A program made the translations under genes and the position numbers. Under the pieces are notes generated by a model. That model saw only the letters and a list, made by a program, of their open reading frames with translations. It was not told where the DNA came from and did no database searches. 64,000 nt of DNA from CAYJDR01 sp964368965 (GTDB taxonomy: Bacteria > Chrysiogenota > Deferribacteres > Deferribacterales > Mucispirillaceae). The DNA is taken from NCBI GenBank assembly GCA_964368965.1, contig CAYJDR010000002.1, positions 1 through 64,000 of the forward strand, given 5' to 3'. Of the stretch, positions 34,789 through 43,961 are shown piece after piece (position 1 is the stretch's first letter; the number at the start of each line of letters is the position of its first letter).

Positions 34789-35961
34789 CTATGCTCTAAC
34801 AAGCCTACACACAGTTTCTACATGGTATGTATCTGGGAACATGTCAAATATATCAAGTGTTTCTAGTTTATAGCTATCTGATAATTTAACCAAATCACGC
34901 GCTAATGTTGCTGGGTCACATGATACATATATTACAGACACTGGTTTTAATCGTTTGATATTATCAATAACTTTTTGAGATACGCCTTCGCGTGGTGGGT
35001 CAACAAATATTATATCAGCAGTTTTTGCCTTACGTAAAAATTGTGACGACTCTTGCTCAACAACATTATAGCCGTGATATTTTGCAAGGTTTACAGCTGT
35101 TTGTGATGTTTCTGCACCTATGACGTTGTTACCCTGCTTTGCAATAGCACTTGTGAAGAAGCCAGCACCAGCATATAATTCAATAACATCTAGCCCATGG
35201 CTTACGTGTGATGTTGCTAGTGTTTGGAAGTCGTCCATCAAGTAGCCGTTGGCTTGAAAAAACGAATCACGCCCAACACCAACAGTGCCCGCTTTTGTAG
35301 TGTAGCCAATGTGTTTCAAGCCGTAGCTACGTTTATTGTGTGTTACGCCATCGAAGATGTCTTTTATATCAATATCACAATTAATTTCAGATGTTATATT
35401 TGCAATAGATAGTCCATCAGGTGTTTCTATTGCATATACTTCGCCGTTGAATGATTTGTTGCGCATAGCAAACTCTTTCAGCTTTGCAAATAATGTAGGT
35501 TTAATAACAACACAATCATCAACTGCAACAAACTTATTTGTTTTGAATGCATAAAAACCTGCTCTACCTTCCTGCACACGCACAGTTGCACGCACTCTGT
35601 AACCAACTTGTGGTGATTGGTGGAACGATATGTCAGGTAGCTCGTGCGGATATTTATGCAATGCTTTTTCAACAATGCGTTTCTTTATATCAACTTGTGC
35701 ATTATAGCTGATATGGCCGAACGAACAACCACCGCAAACTGAAAAATGCTTGCACTCAGGTTTGATGCGATGTGGTGACAGTTTCTTAATTTTTACAAGC
35801 CTAGCAAAAGCTAAGCGTTTTTTGTTTTCTACGATTTCACAATCGACATTATCGCCCTCAACAGTAAAAGGGACGAACACAACCTGCCCTTCCGAACTTC
35901 TGCCAACGCCATAACCGCCGTATGCTGTATCTGTAATATCTAAGTTAATTATATTGCTCAT
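34789..35961 (-). CDS. 23S rRNA uracil-C5 methyltransferase (RlmD/RumA family)
   Basis: A 390-residue SAM-dependent RNA methyltransferase. An N-terminal TRAM domain (about 1-55) is followed by a cysteine cluster for a 4Fe-4S site (CKHFSVCGGCSFGH, with a fourth Cys expected near residue 145). The Rossmann methyltransferase fold follows: LYAGAGFFTSAIA for SAM, FVDPPREGVSQKV, and catalytic Cys in YVSCDPATLARD. The target could be U1939 or another uracil, or tRNA U54, so I give no symbol. It begins the run leading to pepP. Confidence 0.88.
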   Translation of the reverse strand: MSNIINLDITDTAYGGYGVGRSSEGQVVFVPFTVEGDNVDCEIVENKKRLAFARLVKIKKLSPHRIKPECKHFSVCGGCSFGHISYNAQVDIKKRIVEKALHKYPHELPDISFHQSPQVGYRVRATVRVQEGRAGFYAFKTNKFVAVDDCVVIKPTLFAKLKEFAMRNKSFNGEVYAIETPDGLSIANITSEINCDIDIKDIFDGVTHNKRSYGLKHIGYTTKAGTVGVGRDSFFQANGYLMDDFQTLATSHVSHGLDVIELYAGAGFFTSAIAKQGNNVIGAETSQTAVNLAKYHGYNVVEQESSQFLRKAKTADIIFVDPPREGVSQKVIDNIKRLKPVSVIYVSCDPATLARDLVKLSDSYKLETLDIFDMFPDTYHVETVCRLVRA

Positions 35962-36008
35962 ATTTTAAAATAGCATAAAACAAAGAATATTCGCTACTGT
36001 TTTTTTAC

Positions 36009-36036
36009 TTGAAAAAAATTTCAATTGCTCTACACT
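36009..36036 (+). promoter_or_regulatory. Possible promoter of murI
   Basis: TTGAAA (36009-36014), 16-base spacer, TACACT (36031-36036). A ribosome binding site AGGAGC stands before the ATG at 36066. Confidence 0.45.
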
Positions 36037-36065
36037 AAACATCTACATATAGGAGCAATAAATTT

Positions 36066-36839
36066 ATGGCTATTGGTGTTTACGATTCTGGCGTTGGTGG
36101 GTTGACTGTTTATAAGGCAATCGCTGCGAAATTTCCTGAGGTTGATTTAATATACTTAGGCGACTCTGCACGTGTACCTTACGGTAGCAAATCGCCTGAA
36201 ACTATCATAAAATATAGCATTGAGTGTGGAAAATACTTACACTCTACATATAATATTGATGCCCTTATTCCTGCTTGTAATACTGTTTCATCGCACGCTA
36301 TCCCACACCTTGAAAAAGAACTAGGCATACCCGTACTAGGCGTTATCAACCCTGGTGCAAAACATGCTGTCGATGTCACTAATACTAACGAAATATGCGT
36401 GCTTGGCACATATGCAACGATTGGTAGTGGCGCATATATTGACGCTATCAATAATTATGCAGGTAGTAAACAACTACATATTCACCAAAAAGCTTGCCCA
36501 CTATTTGTCCCACTTGCGGAAGAAGGGCTTGATAACGGATTGATTGCAGAAACAGTTGTAAAAGAAACTTTGAACGAATTACAAGGCCATGATATTGATA
36601 CGGTCATACTCGGCTGCACTCATTACCCTATTTTAAAAAACTTGATACAGCAATCATTTCCAAACGCAAAAATAATTGACAGTACTGAATATATTATAAA
36701 CGACATCATCGAGCTCGGCATAAACTTATCTGAAAGTGGCAAGCGAGAAATACTTGTGACTGATACCTCACAAGCGTTACACACGCTAGAAGAAAAGCTA
36801 GTAGGCAACACATCAATACAAAAAATCCAGATCGGATAG
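36066..36839 (+). CDS. murI: Glutamate racemase
   Basis: A 257-residue cofactor-independent racemase supplying D-glutamate for peptidoglycan. The N-terminal motif IGVYDSGVGGLTV, the first catalytic Cys in PACNTVSSHA and the second in ILGCTHYPIL are all present. It is the only plus-strand gene in this neighbourhood, divergent from rlmD. No clear terminator follows: a GC-rich hairpin at about 36885-36915 has no T run. Confidence 0.95.
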   Translation: MAIGVYDSGVGGLTVYKAIAAKFPEVDLIYLGDSARVPYGSKSPETIIKYSIECGKYLHSTYNIDALIPACNTVSSHAIPHLEKELGIPVLGVINPGAKHAVDVTNTNEICVLGTYATIGSGAYIDAINNYAGSKQLHIHQKACPLFVPLAEEGLDNGLIAETVVKETLNELQGHDIDTVILGCTHYPILKNLIQQSFPNAKIIDSTEYIINDIIELGINLSESGKREILVTDTSQALHTLEEKLVGNTSIQKIQIG

Positions 36840-36954
36840 TTTTGAACGCAACAATATTACAACGCATGTTCACCATCTCACACGCCAGATATTGCAAGCG
36901 CATACTGCGCGCTTGCGGACATTCTCAAAGTTCACGTTTTAAAGTATCAATAGC

Positions 36955-37269
36955 CTAGCTATATTTATCTATAAACTGGCCAGAGCCTTGTCGCTCATAA
37001 GACTTAACATTAACCCACTCAATACGGCTATTGTAGTACGTATTGATAGCATCTGGTTTGCCTTCGCTGTTTACTTTTAGTGCTGGCGCTCTTCTGTCTG
37101 CTTGTGCTTTGTTGTATTCTTCTTTGGCACGGCTTTCTGCTAGCTCTGCATCTGCACGGTATTCTTCCCTGCTTTTGTTCAATGCTACAGCTGCTGCCGC
37201 ATTATGACGTTTTTTAGGCGTATAAGTATGCACTATACTTTCGTTGAGCCCGATTTTCTCGATACCCAT
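36955..37269 (-). CDS. Small charged protein of unknown function
   Basis: A 104-residue soluble protein that I do not recognise. It has a basic segment TPKKRHNAAAAVALNKSREE, then a charged helix (ADAELAESRAKEEYNKAQADRR), probably a short coiled coil, and a polar C-terminus. There are no Cys residues, signal or membrane segments. GAGG precedes the ATG (GAGGTGAAACC before 37269), which supports its being a gene. It stands alone between murI and the flavin-binding-type gene, with nothing to suggest a role. Confidence 0.55.
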   Translation of the reverse strand: MGIEKIGLNESIVHTYTPKKRHNAAAAVALNKSREEYRADAELAESRAKEEYNKAQADRRAPALKVNSEGKPDAINTYYNSRIEWVNVKSYERQGSGQFIDKYS

Positions 37270-37381
37270 GGTTTCACCTCATATTTACCTGAACGATTTG
37301 GAGTTTCGTATCTAGCTATAATATAAGGCGAAATCCACGATTAATCAAGATATATTTACCTCTCGATAAACAGCTTAACTA

Positions 37382-37777
37382 TTAGTACAGTTTTGCACCT
37401 GCTGTTGCTGCTGCCGATTGGTCATAAATTTCATCTACGTTAAATGTCCAAACTGCTTTTGGAGTCATGTTCATCTTTGCTATTTTTTCTGCGAATGCGT
37501 TATATAGTTCGCCTTCAGTGTGCCTTTTTGTAGCAGTAACGTTTAACAAGTATGACTCATAACCTTTAGTAACCAATATTGCAGCTTTAGCATTGTCTAA
37601 AAGGTTTTGAGATGTTGTATCCATAAAGATTTCAGCAACTGCAACAGTGTCTGCATCGATAGGTGTAATGCTACCGGCAACTATTGTGTGCAGTTTACCT
37701 TCACTTGATATAGTGCTAATTGTTTTAACTGCTTCTTGTGTTTGCATAATTTCAGTAACTTTTGGTGTGTTTTTCAT
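37382..37777 (-). CDS. Pyridoxamine 5'-phosphate oxidase-like split-barrel protein
   Basis: A 131-residue protein with the pattern of the FMN-binding split barrel: a short helical start, strands KLHTIVAGSITPIDADTVAVAE, then TTSQNLLDNAKAAILV, which matches the Kt..Nl..np.vsl.v stretch of the family, and YLLNVTATKRHTEGELYNAF. It probably binds FMN or a related flavin; the reaction is unknown. AAGGAGAG precedes the ATG. It is single and well separated from its neighbours. Confidence 0.65.
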   Translation of the reverse strand: MKNTPKVTEIMQTQEAVKTISTISSEGKLHTIVAGSITPIDADTVAVAEIFMDTTSQNLLDNAKAAILVTKGYESYLLNVTATKRHTEGELYNAFAEKIAKMNMTPKAVWTFNVDEIYDQSAAATAGAKLY

Positions 37778-37890
37778 ATCGCACTCTCCTTAATAAACTA
37801 AAAATATTTTAGTATAATAATTACAACTCGTCAATTACGCAGATTTTTCTTGTTAAATAAGAAAAACCTTAGTTCCACTACTTAGCAATA

Positions 37891-38529
37891 TTAGAAAGAT
37901 ACTCCGTGTTGAGCTAAAGCATCTCTTATATATTTGATTTCATTTAGCGTTTCCTCTTGCTCAAGTACTTGTTTTGGTAGGTGGCAAGGTAGGATTTCTT
38001 CTAACACTCCAAACTTACGAACAACAGCGCCTTCGTAGCAATCTTCGCCGTAGCCACAAGTGTAGCACTGGTTAAACTGGTTTACCTGCATCTTTGCGAT
38101 AGTGTTGACCTTGTTATATGTGAACATGCGTTCAATGAATGTTGCTACAGGGTCTTCTACATCCCTTGTTTCGCAAGTTGTTACAATCACGCCTAGTTTA
38201 TCTTGTAGCGGATATGCGCCTCTGTGCCTAAATGCGAAAGTACGCTCTAAACATGCATGCGCTATTGCATTTATTGTACCAAAATAGTTCGGTGCGCCGA
38301 ATATGATGATGTCTGCTTCTATCATCTTCTCGCCGATTTCAGTCCAATCGTCCTCTACAACACACATGTTGTTTTCGGCACATACGGTGCATGATATGCA
38401 GCCATTTATTTTTTTGCCAGCTAGAGAGATTATTTCATATTCGTCTGTACAGCCGTTCAATATCTCTGATATTGTTGAATCAGTCATCTTGTTTTTGCGT
38501 GGACTTCCACTGATTGCTAAAATCTTCAT
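37891..38529 (-). CDS. Iron-sulfur flavoprotein / NADPH-dependent FMN reductase family
   Basis: A 212-residue flavodoxin-fold protein. I use the ATG at 38529 (MKILAISGSPRKNKMTDST), preceded by GAGAAG, rather than a TTG four codons upstream. The FMN phosphate loop is SGSPRKNK. The compact cysteine motif CISCTVCAENNMC (C-x2-C-x2-C-x5-C) matches 4Fe-4S Isf-type flavoproteins, and FGAPNYFGTINA gives the second flavin loop. A further C-x2-C (CYTCGYGEDC) lies in the C-terminal third, which is unusual. It begins just after the cobO stop, so the two are probably cotranscribed. The likely role is low-potential electron transfer. Confidence 0.78.
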   Translation of the reverse strand: MKILAISGSPRKNKMTDSTISEILNGCTDEYEIISLAGKKINGCISCTVCAENNMCVVEDDWTEIGEKMIEADIIIFGAPNYFGTINAIAHACLERTFAFRHRGAYPLQDKLGVIVTTCETRDVEDPVATFIERMFTYNKVNTIAKMQVNQFNQCYTCGYGEDCYEGAVVRKFGVLEEILPCHLPKQVLEQEETLNEIKYIRDALAQHGVSF

Positions 38530-38530
38530 A

Positions 38531-39049
38531 TTACTTCTCAATTCCTACACGTGCGTTTACGCCCGCTTTATAGTAGTGCTTTATTTCTGTCATTTCTGTA
38601 ACGAGGTCTGCTCGCTCTATCATTTTTTCTGTAGCGCCGCGCCCTGTCATAATTAGTTCGACATGTTCTGGTTTTTCGTTCATTAACGCTATCACATCAT
38701 CTTCCGATATCATATTGATTTTCACTGCGACGTTGATTTCGTCCATAACTATCACATCAAACTCGCCTGATAACATCTTTTCACGACATAGTGCAAAGCC
38801 TTTCTTAGCTTGTTCAATATCTTCATCAGTTGGTTTACCCATGATAAAGCCTGGCATGCCGAATTGGATAAGCTCTACGCCTTCCATCTTGCGCCAAAAG
38901 TTTAACTCAGAGTAGTCTGAACCTTTCATAAATTGGCCTATAAAAACATTATAACCTGCACCAAGTGCCCTAACTGTTAAGCCAAATGAACAAGTTGTTT
39001 TCCCTTTGCCGTTACCAGTATAGATTTGAATGTAGCCTTTCTCTTTCAT
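38531..39049 (-). CDS. cobO: Corrinoid adenosyltransferase, CobO/BtuR type
   Basis: A 172-residue ATP:cob(I)alamin adenosyltransferase. The P-loop variant is IYTGNGKGKTTCSFGL. The VIGQFMKGS-like stretch (NVFIGQFMKGSDYSELNFW), DVIVMDEINVAV, and VELIMTGRGATEKMIERADL are hallmarks. It makes adenosylcobalamin, needed by methylmalonyl-CoA mutase; the methylmalonyl-CoA decarboxylase genes lie about 3.3 kb upstream on the same strand, which suggests a connected pathway. One base separates it from larC. Confidence 0.92.
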   Translation of the reverse strand: MKEKGYIQIYTGNGKGKTTCSFGLTVRALGAGYNVFIGQFMKGSDYSELNFWRKMEGVELIQFGMPGFIMGKPTDEDIEQAKKGFALCREKMLSGEFDVIVMDEINVAVKINMISEDDVIALMNEKPEHVELIMTGRGATEKMIERADLVTEMTEIKHYYKAGVNARVGIEK

Positions 39050-39050
39050 G

Positions 39051-40253
39051 CTATCTCCCTTTTACAATAGTTATCGCTTTTTCATAAATGTCTGTCGGTG
39101 TTGTGCGTAGTTTTTCTGCAACCGATACGCAATTATCCCACTCAGGAGCAAATTTTTCAACATCTTCATACGATAAATGTTTAACTTTTACAATTTCCCC
39201 CATGACATCAGCCTCTACAAACTCGCGAGCCATTACAACTCGCGGGGCAATTTGCTTACGCAACCCACAAGTTGTAGAATATTTAAACACTAAGCGAGTT
39301 AGTTTCTCGCCTAGCTCAATCGGTGCAATCACTGTAAGGGCGTATGCTGGGCGGTTCTTTTTCATAATGATAGGCGTGTAGCTTACATCTAATGCGCCAG
39401 CGCTCATAAGTTTATCTAGCAATGTTCCCATTGCTTCGCCTGTCATGTCATCTATATTTGATTCTAACACAAGCACGTTATCTGTATTTCTTTTGTCATT
39501 GCGAGATGAGTTTTGCGCATCGTGGCAATCTACATCCTCAAATAACACAGCCCTTAACATATTTGTAGCGTTAGCATATTCTTTTGTACCTGTTGAAAAG
39601 CAATCGCCCTCAATAGTACCAGACACTCGTGTATGAAACTTATGCACAAATGCTTTCAAGATTGCTGCACCCGTAGGTGTTGTTAGCTCGCCTTGCACAT
39701 CAATTTGCTTAAATGGAACATCTTTCAATATCTTCACAACAGCTGGAACAGGTAGTGGAACAACGCCATGTGCAATATTTATAGTGCCTGTGCCGCAAAT
39801 TGCTTCATACGCTGTAACTTCGCTAACACCTAGCTTATCTATAAACCATGCAACACCGATAATATCTATCAACGTATCAACTGCACCAACTTCATGGAAG
39901 TGTACACGCTCGATATCAATGCCGTGTGCAATGCTCTCTGCCTCAGCGATTAAGCGAAATGCGTGTATAGATTTTTCTTTCACGCTATCCGATAGTTCTG
40001 CTGCGTTAATCATGCCTACTATATCAGTATAGTGCCTGAATGGCGCATTTGAACAGTCGCAATCAATAACTAATTGGTTGCAATTTATCCCGCTTCTGTA
40101 AACATGTGTAATACTCAACTTTACTTCGCTGTTGACAACTTTTGATATGATTTTCTCAAACTCTGCAAGCCCTTCTGGATATAACCCTGCTAGTGATGCA
40201 AGTGCCATATCACCTGATATGCCTGATGTGATGTCAAAGTATAACTTTTTCAT
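39051..40253 (-). CDS. larC: Nickel-pincer cofactor biosynthesis protein LarC-like (DUF111)
   Basis: A 400-residue protein of the LarC/DUF111 family, which inserts nickel into the pincer nucleotide cofactor of lactate racemase and related enzymes. The N-terminus KLYFDITSGISGDMALASL is diagnostic; HFHEVGAVDTLIDIIGVAW and the later NIDDMTGEAMGTLLDKL and KKNRPAYALTVIAP also fit. In lactobacilli LarC is made by a programmed frameshift; here it is one uninterrupted frame. LarA, LarB and LarE are not in the window. Confidence 0.85.
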   Translation of the reverse strand: MKKLYFDITSGISGDMALASLAGLYPEGLAEFEKIISKVVNSEVKLSITHVYRSGINCNQLVIDCDCSNAPFRHYTDIVGMINAAELSDSVKEKSIHAFRLIAEAESIAHGIDIERVHFHEVGAVDTLIDIIGVAWFIDKLGVSEVTAYEAICGTGTINIAHGVVPLPVPAVVKILKDVPFKQIDVQGELTTPTGAAILKAFVHKFHTRVSGTIEGDCFSTGTKEYANATNMLRAVLFEDVDCHDAQNSSRNDKRNTDNVLVLESNIDDMTGEAMGTLLDKLMSAGALDVSYTPIIMKKNRPAYALTVIAPIELGEKLTRLVFKYSTTCGLRKQIAPRVVMAREFVEADVMGEIVKVKHLSYEDVEKFAPEWDNCVSVAEKLRTTPTDIYEKAITIVKGR

Positions 40254-40262
40254 AGTAATAAC

Positions 40263-40898
40263 CTATTTTACGAGTGATGCTGGACAAATGTCGTTTACTT
40301 TGCACTCGGTGCAGTGTGGTTTTCTTGCTGGGCAAACACGTCTGCCGAACAATACTAATCTATGCGAAAACGCTGTCCACTCTTGTTTTGGAATGATTTT
40401 CATTAAATCTTGTTCGATTTTTTCAGGTTCTTTATTCTTTGTAAGCCCAAACCTTTGCGATATTCGCCCAACGTGCGTATCAACAACTATACCTGGCACA
40501 TCAAAAGCGTTGCCAAGCACAACATTAGCAGTCTTTCTGCCCACGCCAGCAAGCTCAACAAGGTCTTCCATATTGCCAGGGACGACGCCACCATGGTTAT
40601 CCATGATTGCGTTTGACGCAAGCAAAATATTTTTTGCTTTGTTTTTATAAAAGCCTGTCGAGTGGATAAGCTTCTCAACATCTGCAAGCGGTGCTTTTGA
40701 CATCGCCTCAGCGTCAGGATATTTTGCAAACAATGCAGGTGTCGTTTTATTCACCTGAACATCTGTACATTGTGCAGAAAGCATAGTTGCAATAAGTAGT
40801 TGGTATGGTGTAGAAAAGTCAAGCTCGCATATCGGCTCAACAAAAAGTTCCGCCAAATATGCACGGAACTTTTCTACACGCTCTTTTTTAGTCGCCAT
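40263..40898 (-). CDS. nth: Endonuclease III
   Basis: A 211-residue bifunctional DNA glycosylase/AP lyase for oxidised pyrimidines. It has the helix-hairpin-helix region LVELAGVGRKTANVVLGNAF with catalytic Asp in VDTHVGRISQRFGL, and the C-terminal 4Fe-4S ligands CPARKPHCTECKVNDIC (spacing 6-2-5). The catalytic Lys is in the HHH (GRKTA). It lies six bases after ubiD. Confidence 0.95.
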   Translation of the reverse strand: MATKKERVEKFRAYLAELFVEPICELDFSTPYQLLIATMLSAQCTDVQVNKTTPALFAKYPDAEAMSKAPLADVEKLIHSTGFYKNKAKNILLASNAIMDNHGGVVPGNMEDLVELAGVGRKTANVVLGNAFDVPGIVVDTHVGRISQRFGLTKNKEPEKIEQDLMKIIPKQEWTAFSHRLVLFGRRVCPARKPHCTECKVNDICPASLVK

Positions 40899-40904
40899 AT
40901 ATTT

Positions 40905-42353
40905 CTATAAGCCGTATTCTTTCCAACGTTTTGTAACCATCTCTTTAATATCATCACTCATAACGATATCGTCTGGCCACTCACGCATATGCCCTTCGCT
41001 TGGTAGCTTTTTAGTAGCATCAATGCCAATCTTGTGCCCCCAGTAAACATCTGGAGATGAATGATCTAACGTATCTAATGGGCCTTTTACGATAGCCGTA
41101 TCACGTTGCCAATCTACGTTGTTGCCTAGTCGCCACATAACCTCAGATATATTATGAACGTCAACATCTTTATCAACAACTACGATCATCTTAGTGAACA
41201 TCAACTGGCCTGTTCCCCAAATATAGCTCATGATTTTATGCGCTTGCATTGGATATTTTTTATCTATTGATACAAACATAATATTATGGAAGCCACCTTC
41301 TAATAATAGGTGTATGTCTTGTATCTCTGGCATTTGCTTTTTCAACAATGGTAAGAAGATCCTACCAGTTGCTATACCGATATAGCTATCTTCCATTGGT
41401 GCTTTACCAACGATAGTTGTAGGGTAGATAGGGTCTTTCCTATGTGTGATACATGTAATGTGGAACACAGGGAAATCGTCTGCTAGTGAATAGTAACCAG
41501 TATGGTCACCAAATGGGCCTTCCCATCTGAGTTCATCTACCATAACGTAGCCTTCTAGCACTATTTCACTATTTGCTGGAACTTCTAAATCTACAGTTTC
41601 ACACTTGATAAGTTCAACAGGTTTTTTACGTATGAAGCCTGCAAGTAGCATTTCGTCAATACCTTCAGGCATTGGTGCTGTTGCAGAATAAGTGATTGCT
41701 GGGTCTGCGCCTATTACAACGGCAACTTCTAGCCTATCTTTACCAAGTTTTTTTGCTTTGCGAAGGTGGTCTGCGCCTGTGTGGTGAGTGTGCCAGTGCA
41801 TACCAGTTGTTTTTCCATCGTATACTTGCATACGGTACATACCGCAGTTTCTATCGCCTGTTTCAGGGTCTTTAGTGAATACGCATGGAAGTGTAATAAA
41901 TTTACCACCATCATCTGGCCAACATTTTAAAACTGGGAACTTAGTTAAATCGACATCATCACCTTTAAGGATAACTTCCTTACACACGCCTTTTTTAACG
42001 TATTTAGGCAACACGTTTGCAAGCTCTGTAAGTGTAGATAAGTTTTTGATTTTATCCATAAAGTTTTGTGGAACGTTTTTGTCCATAAGGCTAGAGATGC
42101 GTTTGCCTAAGTCGTCGATATGGTCAAGCTCTAATGACATACACATGCGCTTCATTGTGCCCATTAAGTTTATTGCTACTGGGTAGTCTGAGCCTTTTAC
42201 ATTTTCAAACACGACTGCAGCGCCTTTTTCTTTTGATAGTCTATCAACTATTTCTGTAATTTCATAAACAGGGTCAACCTCAGCAGTAACACGCTTTAGC
42301 TCGCCTTTAGACTCTAATGTCTTAATAAAATGTCTTAAATCATCATATGCCAT
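40905..42353 (-). CDS. ubiD: UbiD-family decarboxylase
   Basis: A 482-residue prenylated-FMN-dependent decarboxylase. Family marks include LRHFIKTLESKGELKRV, GMYRMQVYDGKTTGMHWH, and GPFGDHTGYYSLAD with the active-site Glu-Arg network upstream (DELRWEGPFGDH). It could act in quinone synthesis: the window also has ubiE/menG but no ubiquinone genes, so a menaquinone-related or other aromatic-acid substrate is possible. The partner flavin prenyltransferase UbiX is not here. It follows the sodium-pump beta subunit by about 20 bases. Confidence 0.85.
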   Translation of the reverse strand: MAYDDLRHFIKTLESKGELKRVTAEVDPVYEITEIVDRLSKEKGAAVVFENVKGSDYPVAINLMGTMKRMCMSLELDHIDDLGKRISSLMDKNVPQNFMDKIKNLSTLTELANVLPKYVKKGVCKEVILKGDDVDLTKFPVLKCWPDDGGKFITLPCVFTKDPETGDRNCGMYRMQVYDGKTTGMHWHTHHTGADHLRKAKKLGKDRLEVAVVIGADPAITYSATAPMPEGIDEMLLAGFIRKKPVELIKCETVDLEVPANSEIVLEGYVMVDELRWEGPFGDHTGYYSLADDFPVFHITCITHRKDPIYPTTIVGKAPMEDSYIGIATGRIFLPLLKKQMPEIQDIHLLLEGGFHNIMFVSIDKKYPMQAHKIMSYIWGTGQLMFTKMIVVVDKDVDVHNISEVMWRLGNNVDWQRDTAIVKGPLDTLDHSSPDVYWGHKIGIDATKKLPSEGHMREWPDDIVMSDDIKEMVTKRWKEYGL

Positions 42354-42372
42354 TAAAAAAAACCTCTTTTAT

Positions 42373-43500
42373 CTAGTGTCCTATAGTTGTTAAAAATACA
42401 CCAGCAACAACAGCAGAGCCAATAACCCCTGCGACGTTTGCTGCCATAGCGTGCATGATTAAAAAGTTGCTTGGGTCTTCTTTTGCGCCAATAGTTTGGC
42501 AAACCCTAGCAGATAGCGGAACAGCAGAAACACCCGCCGCACCAATTATAGGATTAATTTTATCTTTAGTAAATAAGTTCATTACCTTTGCGAATATAAC
42601 GCCACCAGCAGTCGCCATAGCGAATGCGAATGCGCCCATCAAAAATATCTTTATAGACTCTGCCGTTAAGAAACGATCTGCATTTGTTGAAGCACCAACT
42701 GCAAGCCCTAAAACTATGGTAACTATATCAATAAACGAAGTTCTTGCTGTTTTTGCAAGCCTTTCTGTAACGCCTGACTCACGCAATATGTTACCGAAAA
42801 ACAACATACCTAAAAGCGTAAGCGAACCAGGGTCGATAGCCGCAACGAATATAAATGCAACAATTGGGAAGATTATCCTAACGCGCTTTGATATCGGTTT
42901 AGATGATTTCATCCTAATCATGCGTTCTTTTTTTGTTGTAAGCAATTTCACAACTGGTGGTTGGATAACGGGCACAAGTGCCATGTATGAATATCCCGCG
43001 AGTGCAATTGCCCCTAGGTATTCTGGCGCCATGATGGAGGCAACAAATATAGATGTTGGACCATCTGCACCACCGATGATGCTGATAGCTGCTGATTCTT
43101 GAACTTCAAAGCCGATTAACCTACAGCCAATAAATGTAATAAATACGCCTACTTGCGCCGCTGCACCAAGTAGCATAAGCCTAGGTTGTGAGAGCATGGC
43201 AGAAAAATCTGTCATGGCCCCGATACCTAGAAAAATTAAAGGAGGGTATATACCCAACTCAACACCTTTGTAGATGTAGTTGAGCACGCTCCCCTCTTCG
43301 TATAAGCCAATATTTAACCCCTCTGTGAGTGGGATATTACCTATGATGATACCAAAACCTATTGGCACAAGTAGCAAAGGCTCATACCCTTTAGCTATTG
43401 CCAAATATAAAAATATACAACCAAATGCCAACATAAAGAAATGCCCTGTTGTGAAGTTGCCGTACGCTCCGTGACTGAGAAACTCTATCACCATTTCCAT
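42373..43500 (-). CDS. oadB: Sodium-translocating decarboxylase, beta subunit
   Basis: A 375-residue integral membrane subunit with about nine to eleven helices that carries out the decarboxylation of carboxybiotin coupled to Na+ export. Hallmarks are PLIFLGIGAMTDFSAML, with the key Asp region, and SIIGGADGPTSIFVAS, the conserved loop with the Na+-binding Asp, then NADRFL and GAAGVSAVPLSARV. The neighbouring carboxyltransferase resembles methylmalonyl-CoA rather than oxaloacetate enzymes, so mmdB is an equally valid name. Confidence 0.92.
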   Translation of the reverse strand: MEMVIEFLSHGAYGNFTTGHFFMLAFGCIFLYLAIAKGYEPLLLVPIGFGIIIGNIPLTEGLNIGLYEEGSVLNYIYKGVELGIYPPLIFLGIGAMTDFSAMLSQPRLMLLGAAAQVGVFITFIGCRLIGFEVQESAAISIIGGADGPTSIFVASIMAPEYLGAIALAGYSYMALVPVIQPPVVKLLTTKKERMIRMKSSKPISKRVRIIFPIVAFIFVAAIDPGSLTLLGMLFFGNILRESGVTERLAKTARTSFIDIVTIVLGLAVGASTNADRFLTAESIKIFLMGAFAFAMATAGGVIFAKVMNLFTKDKINPIIGAAGVSAVPLSARVCQTIGAKEDPSNFLIMHAMAANVAGVIGSAVVAGVFLTTIGH

Positions 43501-43539
43501 GTCTTTATCCTGTGCCTTTCAGGCTTAAGTTTTATAGTA

Positions 43540-43941
43540 CTACGCTAATTCTACTAATAGTTGACCTTCTCTAACAGTGTCGCCAGCTGCTACTAAGATC
43601 GCTTTGATTGTGCCATTCATTGGCGATTGGATAGATGTGTTCATCTTCATTGCATCTAACACTAATATTTCTTGCCCTACAGTAACGCTATCGCCAGCTT
43701 TCATCTTAACTTCGATAATAGTGCCACCAACTGGTGCAGCGATGTTGCCTTGTTGTGGGCTCACTGGTGCTGATGCTGAGCTTGGTAGTGGGTCGACAGC
43801 TTGTGTGTTGTAAGCTGGTAGTTCTGGCGTAGAAGATACCACTTTAGGTACTGATGAAGAGCCGTAAAAGCCTTCGCCTTCGTCTAAAATTTCTACATCT
43901 ACTTCATAAGATACGCCGTGTAATGTGATTTTCATTTTCAT
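43540..43941 (-). CDS. Biotin carboxyl carrier subunit of the decarboxylase
   Basis: A 133-residue protein with an N-terminal beta-rich segment (MKITLHGVSYEVDVEIL), a Pro/Ser/Ala-rich hinge (about 40-65), and a C-terminal biotinyl domain with the attachment Lys in LDAMKMNTSI. The start IAAPVGGTIIEVKMKAGDSV and the end AGDTVREGQLLVEL are typical. It shuttles carboxyl groups from the carboxyltransferase to the membrane beta subunit. It corresponds to MmdC or GcdC. A few dozen bases separate it from oadB and from the gamma subunit gene. Confidence 0.92.
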   Translation of the reverse strand: MKMKITLHGVSYEVDVEILDEGEGFYGSSSVPKVVSSTPELPAYNTQAVDPLPSSASAPVSPQQGNIAAPVGGTIIEVKMKAGDSVTVGQEILVLDAMKMNTSIQSPMNGTIKAILVAAGDTVREGQLLVELA

Positions 43942-43961
43942 ATCTTTATCCTCAAAATTAA

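Noticed and set aside
36885..36915. GC-rich hairpin after murI (GCAAGCGC with GCGCTTGC)
   Set aside because: There is no T run on either side, so I did not call it a terminator; no other role is evident.
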